Below, in pieces: positions 47,146 through 56,573 of a DNA stretch of 60,482 nucleotides (its first letter is position 1; each line of letters starts with the position of its first letter). This stretch comes from Peptococcaceae bacterium. GTDB taxonomy: Bacteria > Bacillota > DSM-521 > Neomoorellales > Neomoorellaceae. Under the pieces are notes generated by a model that saw only the letters and a program-made list of their open reading frames with translations, made no database searches and was not told the origin of the DNA. The translations under genes were made by a program, and so were the position numbers. Location: NCBI GenBank assembly GCA_003509545.1, contig DOLC01000060.1:1-60482 (forward strand), given 5' to 3'.

Positions 47146-48021
47146 GGGCCTGTCGGCCCCGGCCTCGCTCCACCCCTCGTATACCCTCCGCGGATAGGCC
47201 AGCCTGATGCCCCGCTCCTGGCAGGCGAGCCATATTTTTTCCCGCAATATCCTCTCTATTTTCCACAGGGAAGCCGGTTTGGTTTTGGCGATGATGGTGA
47301 ACTGGGCCCCCTTCTCGGATTTATCGATGTCGGTTACGCCGTAGATCTGGGGGGGCTCGGCCAGGCCGTCCTCGGCGGGGAGAAAGTCGTCGTAGTACTC
47401 CCGCTCCACCTCCCGGCAGACCTCCTCCAGCACTTCCCGGATGCGCCGGGGATTCTCCTCGAAGGGGAAGGTGGCGGTGACAATAGCCCGGAGCTGTTCG
47501 CGGTTGTAGTTGCGCACTGTCTTGATCTCGCTGTTGGCAATGTAATACTTAACCCCGGACCACTCCCGTATGGTGGTCATGCGCAGGCCCAGCTCTTCTA
47601 CGGTCCCGCTCACCTTTTCGTTCACCTGCACGAAGTCCCCCACTCGGAACTGGTCTTCGAAAATGATGAAGAAGCCGGTAATGAGGTCTTTGACCAGGCT
47701 CTGGGCGCCGAAACCCACCGCCAGGCCAACGATCCCCGCGCTGGCCAGGAGGGCGGTCACGTTCACCCCCAAGGCGGGCAGGATAGTGAGGAAGGCGAGG
47801 AGATAGATGGAATAGCGGGCTCCGGAGCGGAACAGGGTTTCCAGGGTCTTCTTCTTGTGCTCTTCGATCCTGGCGAGGTCGAAAAAGTGGCGAATGAGGC
47901 GGTCCGTTATTTTGAGGAGGATGAAGGTTGCCAGGAGAATGCCAAACACTACTATCGCGCGCTGGAACGCGACGGCCGCAGGTCCCTCCTTGAGCTGCCA
48001 CAGGCGGTCCGGGTCGAACAT
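47131..48021 (-). CDS. Small-conductance mechanosensitive channel (MscS family)
   Basis: A 296-residue protein with three membrane helices in the first 130 residues. The pore-lining third helix is LLASAGIVGLAVGFGAQSLV, with the conserved GFGAQ kink and DLITGFFIIFEDQF, then the beta domain (FRVGDFVQVNEKVSGTVEEL). It releases solutes on osmotic downshock. The start overlaps the stop of the HAD gene (TGATG). Its end carries the -35 of tRNA-Leu(CAA). Confidence 0.92.
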   Translation of the reverse strand: MFDPDRLWQLKEGPAAVAFQRAIVVFGILLATFILLKITDRLIRHFFDLARIEEHKKKTLETLFRSGARYSIYLLAFLTILPALGVNVTALLASAGIVGLAVGFGAQSLVKDLITGFFIIFEDQFRVGDFVQVNEKVSGTVEELGLRMTTIREWSGVKYYIANSEIKTVRNYNREQLRAIVTATFPFEENPRRIREVLEEVCREVEREYYDDFLPAEDGLAEPPQIYGVTDIDKSEKGAQFTIIAKTKPASLWKIERILREKIWLACQERGIRLAYPRRVYEGWSEAGADRPLLGD

Positions 48022-48797
48022 CAGCAGGCTCCCTCCCCAACCGCTTCCCCGTCCGGTAGCATGGCGACCACGCCGGGCAGGACGACGTCGGCTACACCTT
48101 CCAGCTCGGAGGCGCTACAGGCCCCGCTGGTAACGCCCACCGTCACCTTCACCCCGGCCCGCCTGCCCATCTCAACATCCAGAAGGGAGTCCCCCACCAC
48201 GGCGCACTCGGAAGGGGACAGGCCCAGGCGCCGGGCAGCCAGGTAGACCATTTCGGGATCCGGCTTGCTGTTGCCCACTTCATCTTGGCAGGCGTAGGCG
48301 TGTATGTAGGGTTTAAGACCGCACAAGTCCATGAGGGCCTCGGTTCTTTTCCGGTCGTCGTTGGTGGCCACGGCCAGGCGGAAGCCCGCGCCGTGGAGGC
48401 GCCTCAGGGCGTCTGCCACCCCGGGTATGGGAACCGCCTGCCAGTCCAGCCCGGCCTGCTCATCGCAGGTGGCAAAGGCGGCCAGGGTCTTCTGGAGGCC
48501 CTCATCCCAGGGGATGCCCTGGTGGAGGAAAAGAACGGTGGCTACCGCCCCGGCGGTCTGGTAGCGGGTGCCTACCACGATGGGGCTGCGGCGGACCACG
48601 ATATTATCCTTTCCCAGGCCCATGGCCCGCATGATGAGTTCTTTAACCTCCGGCTCCAGGGTAAAATAACCTTCCAGGTACTCCACCCGTCGGCGGATGA
48701 GCCGAGGCCAGATGACAAAGGAATTGAGCAGGGTGCCGTCTTTGTCGAAAATGATGCCGCGAAGGGAGACCACTTGCGAACCCAAGCGTAACTTCAT
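48021..48797 (-). CDS. HAD-superfamily phosphatase (Gph-like)
   Basis: A 258-residue hydrolase. GIIFDKDGTLLNS holds the nucleophilic Asp and the acid/base Asp, followed by an alpha-helical cap, FRLAVATNDDRKR (motif II Thr/Asn region), NSKPDPEMV (motif III Lys) and VVGDSLLDVEMGRRAG (motif IV). Members remove phosphate from phosphoglycolate or sugar phosphates. ATG 48797 follows GAGGT; an ATG one codon earlier is possible. Coupled to mscS. Confidence 0.87.
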   Translation of the reverse strand: MKLRLGSQVVSLRGIIFDKDGTLLNSFVIWPRLIRRRVEYLEGYFTLEPEVKELIMRAMGLGKDNIVVRRSPIVVGTRYQTAGAVATVLFLHQGIPWDEGLQKTLAAFATCDEQAGLDWQAVPIPGVADALRRLHGAGFRLAVATNDDRKRTEALMDLCGLKPYIHAYACQDEVGNSKPDPEMVYLAARRLGLSPSECAVVGDSLLDVEMGRRAGVKVTVGVTSGACSASELEGVADVVLPGVVAMLPDGEAVGEGAC

Positions 48798-48911
48798 CAT
48801 TTCTACCTCATTTCTTCGCCGGTATATGACAAGAAACAAGAATTTTTGGCAGGCCGGCAGGAAATCGGGGCGTTAAGGGCGAATCTCTTTTTTTGCTGGC
48901 AAATTTTGACG

Positions 48912-49652
48912 ATGAAAGGGTTATTCCAGGTGTCCCAGGACATCATTACCATTAAAGGTACGCGCAAGGGTTTGGTGATCCTACTGGACGGCAACCGCGA
49001 CCTGGCGGAACTCAAGGGAGCCCTGGCGGCCAAATTCGCGGCGGCCCGCGGGTTTTTCCAAGGTGCACCCTTTATCCTTTCCCCTTCCCGGCCCTTAAGC
49101 AGCAGCGAGGCGGCCGAGCTGGAAGAGCTCTGCCGCCACCACGGCCTGGTGCCTGCCCGAACCCAGGAACAGCCCGCCCCGGGCACCCCATTCCCGGCCT
49201 TCTCCCCGGCGAAAGGCGCGCCGGACGGCCTGCCCACCGCCCTGGTGGAGCGCACCATCCGTTCCGGCCAAGAGCTGGCCGTGGAGGGCCACCTGGTGCT
49301 CCTGGGGAACGTTCACCGGGGAGCCGCGGTGAGGGCGGGAGGCAGTATTTTCATCCTGGGTACTTTGAGGGGCGTGGCCCACGCAGGGTATCCGGAGGAC
49401 GAGGGGGCCGTGGTGCTGGCCTGGCGCATGCAGCCCTCGCAGATCCGCATCGCCGGGGCCGTGGCCCGGGCACCGGGGAAGGCCGAGGAGCGGCCCTATC
49501 CCGAGGTGGCCCGCCTCCACGGCGGCCGCATTGTCATCGAGCCCTACGGCACCCCTCCCGGAGAGGCCGCCGTGTCCTTCCTCTTGCCGGCAGGGGGCCG
49601 CTCCCGGAGGAGAGGCGGCGGCCCCGGGCGCAGGGCCCGGTCCGGGAGTTAG
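48912..49652 (+). CDS. minC: Septum site-determining protein MinC
   Basis: About 246 residues. The N-terminal domain (QDIITIKGTRKGLVILL) is followed by a linker rich in P and A (about 95-130) and the C-terminal beta-helix domain VERTIRSGQELAVEGHLVLL, GAAVRAGGSIFILGTLRGVA, GGRIVIEPYGTPP. MinC blocks FtsZ ring assembly away from midcell together with MinD. No minD or minE is adjacent, which is unusual. ATG 48912 matches the family start; a TTG at 48846 gives a 22-residue extension. Convergent with pyk, four bases overlapping. Confidence 0.85.
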   Translation: MKGLFQVSQDIITIKGTRKGLVILLDGNRDLAELKGALAAKFAAARGFFQGAPFILSPSRPLSSSEAAELEELCRHHGLVPARTQEQPAPGTPFPAFSPAKGAPDGLPTALVERTIRSGQELAVEGHLVLLGNVHRGAAVRAGGSIFILGTLRGVAHAGYPEDEGAVVLAWRMQPSQIRIAGAVARAPGKAEERPYPEVARLHGGRIVIEPYGTPPGEAAVSFLLPAGGRSRRRGGGPGRRARSGS

Positions 49653-51097
49653 TACCAGGCCTCGCCTACGATATGTATCTTGAGCAAATTAGTGCGGCCC
49701 GGTATGAAGGCCGGCACCCCGGCGGTAATGACCACCAGATCGCCCTCCTTCACCTGCCCCGCCGCCACGGCCGCGTCCACCGCAGCCTGGACCATCTCGT
49801 CGGTTCCCCGGGCCCTTTCCACCAGGAGGGGCTCCACCCCCCACACCAGGCAGAGCTGGTTTAAAACCCTTTCGTCGGCGCTGGTGGCCACGATGGGCGC
49901 CGGCGGCCGGTACTTGGCCACCCGGCGGGCCGTGGCGCCGGACGCCGTGGGGGTGATGATGGCCCTGGCCCCCAGCTCCAGGGCGATGGTGCAGCTGGCG
50001 TGGCTTATGGCGTCGGTAGCCGTCCGCTCGTCGGCCAGGCCCTTCCTTGTGAGAATCTCCTCGTAGGGCAGGCTCTCCTCGGCCCGGCGGGCAATGCGGG
50101 CCATGGTGGCCACCGCCTCCACCGGGTAGCGCCCAACGGCCGTCTCTCCCGACAGCATGATGGCGTCGGTGCCGTCGAGGATGGCGTTGGCCACGTCTGC
50201 CGTCTCCGCCCGGGTGGGCCGGGGATTGGTGATCATGGACTCCAGCATCTGGGTGGCCGTTATCACCGGCTTGCCGGCCGCGTTGCACTTCCGGATGATT
50301 ATCTTCTGCACCAGGGGCACTTCTTCCACGGGGATTTCCACCCCCAGGTCGCCCCGGGCCACCATGATCCCGTCGGCGGCGGCCAGGATCTCGTCGAAAT
50401 TCTCCACCCCGGAGCGGGTCTCGATCTTGGCGATGATCCCCACTCGGGCGCCGCGCTCTTCCAGGAAACGGCGTATTTCTTCGACATCCCCGGCCGAGCG
50501 CACGAAGGAGGCGGCCACGAAGTCGATGCCCTGGGCCAGGCCGAATTCCAGGTCTGCCCTGTCTTTATCCGTCAGAGCCGGCAGGTCCACGTCTGCGCCG
50601 GGGAGATTCACCCCCTTGCGGCTCGACACCCTTCCGCCGCTGCGCACCAGGCACCGTACTTCCTCCCCGCCGGCGGCCGCCACCTCCAGTTCTATCAATC
50701 CGTCGTCTATGAGCACGGTCTGGCCCGTCCGCACCTGCCGGGGAAGGCCCGGTAGGTTCACCGGCAGCCGGTTTTCATCTCCCGCCACGGGAGCGGTAGT
50801 AAGGATAACCTCCTGTCCCTCCTGGAGGACGACCCCGGGCTTCACCTCTCCCAGGCGGATCTCCGGCCCCTGGGTGTCCAGGAGCAGGGCCACCCTGGCC
50901 CCCACTTCGGCCGCGGCCTGCCGCAAAGCAGCCATGCGGGCGCCGTGTTCCTCGTGGCTGCCGTGGGAGAAGTTGAAGCGGGCCACCTTCATGCCGGCGA
51001 GGATCATTTTCTTAAGGACCTCCACCTTCTCGCTAGCCGGCCCCAGGGTGCACACGATCTTGGTGCGGTGTCTTTTGGTTTTAAAGGGCGAGGTCAT
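49649..51097 (-). CDS. pyk: Pyruvate kinase
   Basis: A 482-residue glycolytic enzyme, phosphoenolpyruvate to pyruvate with ATP formation. KIVCTLGPASEKVEVL, FNFSHGSHEEH, LLDTQGPEIRLG, IIAKIETRSGVENF (catalytic Lys), MVARGDLGVEIP and ATQMLESMITNPRPTRAE are present; the C-terminal allosteric domain ends IPGRTNLLKIHIV. No extra PEP-utiliser domain is attached, unlike Bacillus enzymes. ATG 51097 overlaps pfkA by 17 bases. Confidence 0.95.
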   Translation of the reverse strand: MTSPFKTKRHRTKIVCTLGPASEKVEVLKKMILAGMKVARFNFSHGSHEEHGARMAALRQAAAEVGARVALLLDTQGPEIRLGEVKPGVVLQEGQEVILTTAPVAGDENRLPVNLPGLPRQVRTGQTVLIDDGLIELEVAAAGGEEVRCLVRSGGRVSSRKGVNLPGADVDLPALTDKDRADLEFGLAQGIDFVAASFVRSAGDVEEIRRFLEERGARVGIIAKIETRSGVENFDEILAAADGIMVARGDLGVEIPVEEVPLVQKIIIRKCNAAGKPVITATQMLESMITNPRPTRAETADVANAILDGTDAIMLSGETAVGRYPVEAVATMARIARRAEESLPYEEILTRKGLADERTATDAISHASCTIALELGARAIITPTASGATARRVAKYRPPAPIVATSADERVLNQLCLVWGVEPLLVERARGTDEMVQAAVDAAVAAGQVKEGDLVVITAGVPAFIPGRTNLLKIHIVGEAWY

Positions 51098-52040
51098 TGG
51101 CCAGTTGGTAAACCTCCTCCTCGATGCCTTTTTCCCCCTGTAGGACTTCTTCCAGGGGGGTGTCAACAATCCGGTTGGCCTGGATGCCCACCATGCGGCC
51201 GCCCACCCCCCGGCTCAGGAGCTCCACCGCCCGGGCCCCCAGGCGGCTGGCCAAGATGCGGTCGAAGGCAGTGGGGATGCCGCCCCGCTGGATGTGGCCC
51301 AGGATGGTGACCCGGCTCTCCAAACTGGTCCGCCGGGCTATCTCCTGCCCTACTTCCAAGCCGCTGGCCGCCCCCTCGGCCACCACGATGATGCTGTGGA
51401 GCTTGCCCCGCCGCCGTCCCTGCTCCAGGCGACGGACCACTTCGTCGTAGTCGATGGGCATCTCGGGGATGAGGATGGACTCGGCCCCGCCCGCCAGGCC
51501 CGCGGCCAGGGCCAGCTGCCCGGAATCGCGGCCCATAACTTCGATGATGAAGATGCGCTCGTGGGAAGTGGCCGTGTCCCGGATCTTGTTGATGGCTTCC
51601 ACCGCCGTGTTGAGGGCCGTGTCGAAGCCGATGGCGTAGTCGGTGCCGGGAATGTCGTTGTCGATGGTGGCGGGAATGCCTATCACGGGCAGTCCTTTCT
51701 TGTAGAGGTGCAGGGCGCCACGGAAGGAGCCGCCGCCCCCGATGACGACCAGGCCCTCCATGCCCTCCCGCCGGGCGTTCTCCAAGGCCCGGGCCCGGCC
51801 GGCCTCGGTACGGAATTCTTCCGAGCGCGCCGTTAAAAGGATGGTACCGCCTCGGTGGATGGTGTCCGCCACCGAACCGGAGTCCAGACGCCGGAAGTCG
51901 CCCTGGATGAGGCCGGCGTAGCCGCGGGCCACGCCGATGACTTCCATCTCCATCTTGCAGGCCTTGCGCACTACGGCGCGGATGGCGGCGTTCATTCCGG
52001 GCGCATCCCCGCCGCTGGTGAGTACGCCGATGGTCTTCAC
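51081..52040 (-). CDS. pfkA: 6-phosphofructokinase
   Basis: A 319-residue enzyme phosphorylating fructose 6-phosphate. TIGVLTSGGDAPGMNAAIR, IPATIDNDIPGTDYAIGFDT (catalytic Asp), VMGRDSGQLAL and ILGHIQRGGIPTAFDR are normal. The ATP/Mg loop, usually GGDGS, reads GGGGS here: the Asp corresponding to E. coli D103 is Gly. GTG 52040 behind GGGAG gives the usual family start; ATG 52055 is an alternative. Coupled to pyk. Confidence 0.93.
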   Translation of the reverse strand: MKTIGVLTSGGDAPGMNAAIRAVVRKACKMEMEVIGVARGYAGLIQGDFRRLDSGSVADTIHRGGTILLTARSEEFRTEAGRARALENARREGMEGLVVIGGGGSFRGALHLYKKGLPVIGIPATIDNDIPGTDYAIGFDTALNTAVEAINKIRDTATSHERIFIIEVMGRDSGQLALAAGLAGGAESILIPEMPIDYDEVVRRLEQGRRRGKLHSIIVVAEGAASGLEVGQEIARRTSLESRVTILGHIQRGGIPTAFDRILASRLGARAVELLSRGVGGRMVGIQANRIVDTPLEEVLQGEKGIEEEVYQLANDLAL

Positions 52041-52067
52041 GTCTTCACTCCCCATGCTTTCCGGACT

Positions 52068-52268
52068 TTAGCGTGCTAGGGCTGAACTCAAGATCTCATG
52101 GGCTTCTTCCGCTTCGGACTCGGGCACGAGAATCTCGTAGCCTCCGAGGGTCTCTCCCTGGGATGTTCCTACAGGTCGCAACTTCACCAGCACCCCTTCC
52201 TGGGTCAAGACCTCCTTGAGGCGCTGGGCCAGCTTCTGGTTGGCCGCAATATAGATTACGGTCCACAT
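52068..52268 (-). CDS. Small conserved protein (DUF2007-like)
   Basis: A 66-residue protein, WTVIYIAANQKLAQRLKEVL then GYEILVPESEAEEAHEILSS: a ferredoxin-like beta-alpha-beta fold typical of DUF2007-type putative signalling proteins. Assignment is by pattern only. It sits six bases after mtrB and 12 before pfkA, so it belongs to the operon and might have a regulatory role there. Confidence 0.6.
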   Translation of the reverse strand: MWTVIYIAANQKLAQRLKEVLTQEGVLVKLRPVGTSQGETLGGYEILVPESEAEEAHEILSSALAR

Positions 52269-52274
52269 CCCCCA

Positions 52275-52502
52275 TCACTCCCCCGCTTCCAGGCTACCCA
52301 ACTTGGTGAGCACCACAGCCCTTCCGCGAATCTTCATGGCCGCGGTATGTTCCGTGAACTGGGCGACCATGACCTCTCCTTTGTCCAGCTTTTCTGAATG
52401 GTGGAACTTGGTGTCCTTGCCCCGGGTGAGGCCTATAATCGTGACCCCGTTTTCCAGGGCCTTGACTACTATATAATCGCCCGCAACGACTGGGTTGTCC
52501 AC
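52275..52502 (-). CDS. mtrB: Trp RNA-binding attenuation protein (TRAP)
   Basis: A 75-residue subunit of the 11-mer ring that binds GAG/UAG repeats in trp leader RNA when charged with tryptophan. DYIVVKALENGVTIIGLTRG, the conserved DTKFHHSEKLDKGEV and AQFTEHTAAMKIRGRAV match, with the RNA-binding lysines and arginine of the HSEKLDKG and MKIRGR segments kept. GTG 52502 lies seven bases after GGAGGGGAGG; the longer frame upstream has no site. Unusual setting between dnaE and pfkA. Confidence 0.92.
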   Translation of the reverse strand: MDNPVVAGDYIVVKALENGVTIIGLTRGKDTKFHHSEKLDKGEVMVAQFTEHTAAMKIRGRAVVLTKLGSLEAGE

Positions 52503-52595
52503 GCGCCCTCCCCTCCTTTGCAACTCGTCATCGTATTCAATAAGCTTATTCCACCCCGGCCGGCATATTCCTGCTTTTCTCACCTTGCTCCTCGC

Positions 52596-55500
52596 TCATT
52601 TTTCTGTTATTACTTTTACCCCATCCTCCCCCAAAGTATCAATAAGGTTACGGAGGAGCGGCGGGCATATACTCACCCACAGGCGCCGGTTGGCCAGAAT
52701 GCAGCGGCGGTTCTGGGGGAAGTAAAAGTACACGGGGTGGGGCCCGGGGAAGGCGGCCAGGAGGCGCCGGAGTTCCGCCAGGCCCTCCTCCCTGTCGATC
52801 TTAAGGTACAGTTTGGGGGCCGGAACCCCACCCTCCCGGTCCGCCCCTGCCGTGGGCTCGGGGGATTCCCGGCCGGGCTCCAGCCGCTCCACCCTGTCGG
52901 CCAGGACCTTGACACCCTCTTCTTCCACCGCCACCCGGCCCTCCACCAGCACCACCGAATCCTCCTTGAGCCACCCCCGGCAGCGGGCGTACACCCGCGG
53001 GAAGAGGAGGACCTCCACCTGCCCGCCGAAGTCCTCCAGCAGGAGGTAGGCCATGGATTCCCCCCGGCGGGTCACCACCCGGCGCAGGCCCGCCGCCACC
53101 CCTCCCACCACCACGGAGGCGCCGTCTTCCGCCTCGGCCAAACGGGCCACCCCATGGGACACCTTCTGCTCCAGCACGCCGGCATAGGGTTCCAGGGGAT
53201 GGCCGCTCAAGTAGAAGCCCAGGAGCTCCTTCTCCATGGCCAGGACCTCGGCCTTGGAGAATTCCTTCACGGGAGGGGGAAGGGGGTCGCCGGCCGGAGC
53301 ATCCACCATTTCAAAGAGGGAGACCTGACCCCGGCGGCGGTCTTCCTGGCTGCGGACGGCCGCGTCCAGGCAGGCGTCCAGAATGGCCAGGAGCTGCCGC
53401 CTCCCCTTCCCCAGGGAGTCGAAGGCGCCGCAGCGGATGAGGCTTTCCAGGACCCGCTTGTTCACGGTGTGCAGGTCGACCCGGCGGCAGAAGTCCGTGA
53501 GGGAAGTGAAGGGGCCATCCGCCTCCCGGGCAGCAATGATGGCCTCCACCGCCGCCCGGCCCACATTTTTCACCGCCGCCAGTCCGAAACGGATGCGGCC
53601 GCCGCCGGCGCTAAAGTCTACGCCCGATTCGTTAACGTCCGGCGGAAGTACCGGGATTCCCACGCGGCGGCACTCCTCTAGATAAACGGCTACCTTTTCC
53701 AGGTGCTGGCTGACGCTGCTTAAGAGGGCCGCCATGAACTCCACGGGGTGGTGAGCCTTGAGGTAAGCCGTCTGGTAGGCCACCAGGGCATAAGCTGCGC
53801 TGTGGGATTTGTTGAACCCGTACCCGGCAAAGTACTCCATCAGATCGAAGATCTGGGCGGCCAGCTCCGGGTCGTACCCCTTCTCCACGGCTCCCCGGAT
53901 AAAGCGGCTGCGGTGGCGGGCCATTTCTTCCGGTTTCTTCTTGCCCATGGCCCGGCGGAGTTCGTCGGCCTGTCCCAGGGTGTAACCCGCCATAATGTGG
54001 GCTATCTGCATGACCTGTTCCTGGTAGAGAATAACGCCGTAGGTTTCCCGAAGCACGGGCTCCAGGTCCCCGTGGGGGTAGGTGACAGGTGTGAGGCCGT
54101 GTTTCCGCCGGATAAAGTCCTCCACCATGCCGCTGCCCAGGGGCCCCGGCCGGTAGAGGGCCACCAGGGCGATGATGTCCTCAAAACGCGCCGGCCGCAG
54201 GTTTCGCAAGATGGACCGCATGCCGGAACTCTCCAGCTGGAACACGCCGGTGCTTTCTCCGCTGGAGAGGAGCTCATAGGTGGCCGGGTCGTCCAGGGGG
54301 AAGTCCTCCACCTCCAGGGCTTTCCCCTCCCGGCGGAGGGCTTGCAGGGTATGGCCGATCACCGTAAGGGTCCGCAGGCCCAAAAGGTCCATTTTTAAAA
54401 GGCCCAGCTCTTCCACCACCTGCATGGAGAACTGGGTGGTCACCGCGTCGCCCGTCTTCTGCAGGGGCAGGTAGTGTATCAGGGGTTCCCGGGTGATCAC
54501 GATGCCGGCCGCGTGGGTGGAGGCGTGGCGGGGGAAGCCCTCCACGGCCCGGGCCGTATCCAGGAGCTCCCGCACCCGGGCGCTGCTGTGGTAGAGCCTG
54601 CGGAGGTCGGGAGCCGTTTCCAGGGCCCGGTCCAGGGTGATGCCCAGCTCGGCCGGGACCATCTTGGCCACCCGGTCCACCTCGGCCACCGGCCATCCCA
54701 GGACCCGGCCCACGTCCCGCACCGCCGCCCGGGCGGCCATGGTGCCGAAGGTAATGATCTGGGCCACGTGTTCCTCGCCGTACTTCTCCCGGGCGTACTG
54801 AATGACTTCCTCCCGGCGCTCGAAGCAGAAGTCGATGTCGATATCCGGCATGCTCACCCGCTCGGGGTTGAGGAAGCGCTCGAAAAGGAGGTTGTAGCGC
54901 AGGGGATCAATGTTGGTTATGCCCAGGCAGTAGGCCACCAGGCTGCCGGCGGCCGAGCCCCTGCCGGGACCCACGGGTATCCCCCGCCGCCGGGCGAAGT
55001 TGACCAAGTCCCACACGATAAGGAAGTACCCGGAGTAGCCCGTTTTTTCGATTATGTCCAGTTCGTACTCCAGGCGGCGCCGGGCCTCTTCCGTAGGCGG
55101 GGAGTAGCGCCGCTCCAACCCCTCAAAACAGAGGCGCCGCAGGTAGGCGGCCGTATCCTGCCCCCCGGGCGGGCGGTATTCGGGTAGGTGCAGCCTGCCC
55201 AGGGGGAAATCGAAGCTGCACCTCTCGGCTATCCTCACCGTGTTCTCCAGGGCGGCAGGCAACTCGCCGAAGAGGTCCTCCATTTCCCCGGGGCTTTTAA
55301 GGTAGAACTCCGGGGTGGGAAAGCGCAGGCGGTCCTCCTCCTGCAGGGTTTTGCCCGTCTGGATGCAGAGGAGGACGTCGTGGAGGCGGGCCTGGTCCCG
55401 GCGTACGTAGTGGACGTCATTGGTGGCCACCAGCGGGATGCCCAGCTCCTCCGCCAGGGCCACCAGGCGGCGGTTGACCTCCCTCTGTTCCGGGATCCCC

Positions 55501-56039
55501 TGGTCCTGTATTTCCAAGAAGAAGCGGTCCGGCCCGAAGACTTCCCGGTACCAGGCGGCAGTCTCCCTGGCCTTCTCCTCCTGGCCCTTGAGGAGCAGTT
55601 CGGGTACCTCCCCTGCCAGGCAGCCGCTCAAGGCGATGAGACCCTCGTGGTGCCTGGCAAGGAGTTCCCGGTCCACCCGAGGTTTATAATAGAAACCCTC
55701 CAAAAAGCCGGCCGACACCAGGGCGCACAGATTACGGTAGCCGGTCTCGTTCTCCACCAGGAGCACCAGGTGGTACTGGAAATCGTCTTTGTGGGGCTCC
55801 CGGTCCCGGCGGCCGCGAGGCGCCACATAGACCTCGCACCCGATGATGGGCTTAATCCCCTTGGCCCTGGCGGCCTTGTAAAATTCCACGGCGCCATACA
55901 TGACCCCGTGATCGGTGAGGGCGAGAGCGGGCATGCCCATGGCGGCCGCGGCCGCCGCCAGCTCTTCGAGCCGACCTGCGCCGTCCAGGAGGCTGTATTC
56001 GCTATGTACGTGCAAGTGGACAAAGGGCCGGTGAACCAT
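52596..56039 (-). CDS. dnaE: DNA polymerase III subunit alpha
   Basis: An 1147-residue replicative polymerase. An intact PHP domain at the N-terminus (FVHLHVHSEYSLLDGAGRL, ALTDHGVMYG) keeps the metal-binding His pattern, unlike E. coli. The palm has GPGRGSAAGSLVAYCLG and the catalytic PDIDIDFCFERR, then AYGFNKSHSAAYALVAYQTA. Helix-hairpin-helix and a C-terminal OB fold (VVVGGVAAGLRRVVTRRG) follow. First gene of the operon dnaE-mtrB-orf-pfkA-pyk. Divergent from ytrH. Confidence 0.96.
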   Translation of the reverse strand: MVHRPFVHLHVHSEYSLLDGAGRLEELAAAAAAMGMPALALTDHGVMYGAVEFYKAARAKGIKPIIGCEVYVAPRGRRDREPHKDDFQYHLVLLVENETGYRNLCALVSAGFLEGFYYKPRVDRELLARHHEGLIALSGCLAGEVPELLLKGQEEKARETAAWYREVFGPDRFFLEIQDQGIPEQREVNRRLVALAEELGIPLVATNDVHYVRRDQARLHDVLLCIQTGKTLQEEDRLRFPTPEFYLKSPGEMEDLFGELPAALENTVRIAERCSFDFPLGRLHLPEYRPPGGQDTAAYLRRLCFEGLERRYSPPTEEARRRLEYELDIIEKTGYSGYFLIVWDLVNFARRRGIPVGPGRGSAAGSLVAYCLGITNIDPLRYNLLFERFLNPERVSMPDIDIDFCFERREEVIQYAREKYGEEHVAQIITFGTMAARAAVRDVGRVLGWPVAEVDRVAKMVPAELGITLDRALETAPDLRRLYHSSARVRELLDTARAVEGFPRHASTHAAGIVITREPLIHYLPLQKTGDAVTTQFSMQVVEELGLLKMDLLGLRTLTVIGHTLQALRREGKALEVEDFPLDDPATYELLSSGESTGVFQLESSGMRSILRNLRPARFEDIIALVALYRPGPLGSGMVEDFIRRKHGLTPVTYPHGDLEPVLRETYGVILYQEQVMQIAHIMAGYTLGQADELRRAMGKKKPEEMARHRSRFIRGAVEKGYDPELAAQIFDLMEYFAGYGFNKSHSAAYALVAYQTAYLKAHHPVEFMAALLSSVSQHLEKVAVYLEECRRVGIPVLPPDVNESGVDFSAGGGRIRFGLAAVKNVGRAAVEAIIAAREADGPFTSLTDFCRRVDLHTVNKRVLESLIRCGAFDSLGKGRRQLLAILDACLDAAVRSQEDRRRGQVSLFEMVDAPAGDPLPPPVKEFSKAEVLAMEKELLGFYLSGHPLEPYAGVLEQKVSHGVARLAEAEDGASVVVGGVAAGLRRVVTRRGESMAYLLLEDFGGQVEVLLFPRVYARCRGWLKEDSVVLVEGRVAVEEEGVKVLADRVERLEPGRESPEPTAGADREGGVPAPKLYLKIDREEGLAELRRLLAAFPGPHPVYFYFPQNRRCILANRRLWVSICPPLLRNLIDTLGEDGVKVITEK

Positions 56040-56249
56040 AGCTGTGCATCATTTCTACATCCCCCGCCGAAACTCCTTCGCCGGCAGGGAAAATTCCCCG
56101 GGCACCTATTGCCCTGACGAAGGGTACAGGAAGGCGGCCGCCGGGGGTAATTTTCCCCGCCGGGCCGCCATATATTGTTTAGGGGGCTGCCGCCGGAAGG
56201 CACCAGTAGCGTTTGGCCTCCAAGTCTGCGAGAGGGTGCAGTAGCTCCC

Positions 56250-56573
56250 ATGGAAGGTTTTTTCCCCAAGCTGCTGCTGGTATTCTTTACCGCCCTGGGC
56301 GTGATCCTCGGCGCTTCCTTGGTCGGGTCTCTGGCCGCCCTTCTGGCAGGGCAGCCCCCGCTAAGGACCATGGCCCAACTGGCCCTGGATATCAAGATAT
56401 GGGCCATGGTGGCGGCCATCGGCGGCACCTTTACGGCCCTGGAAGTCCTGGAGCTGAGCCTGCTGGAGGGCCAGTTCCGGGCCCTGGTGAAGCAGCTGTT
56501 GCTGATTATCGGGGCCTTCGCCGGCGCCCAGGTGGGCTATTTCATAATCACTTCCCTGGCAGGGGGAAAGTAA
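56250..56573 (+). CDS. ytrH: YtrH-type sporulation membrane protein
   Basis: A 107-residue protein with about three membrane helices: FFPKLLLVFFTALGVILGAS, a central IKIWAMVAAIGGTFTALEV and a final LLLIIGAFAGAQVGYFII. The YtrH family is expressed in the mother cell during sporulation in Bacillus. Known neighbours there are dnaE and ytrI, as here. ATG 56250. It ends TAA, with ytrI starting at the next base. Confidence 0.85.
   Translation: MEGFFPKLLLVFFTALGVILGASLVGSLAALLAGQPPLRTMAQLALDIKIWAMVAAIGGTFTALEVLELSLLEGQFRALVKQLLLIIGAFAGAQVGYFIITSLAGGK

Noticed and set aside
52503..52595. TRAP-binding GAG/UAG repeats near mtrB
   Set aside because: No regular series of such triplets with 2-3 base spacing was seen.
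52398..56117. Several long plus-strand frames opposite dnaE
   Set aside because: They mirror dnaE codons and carry no motif.
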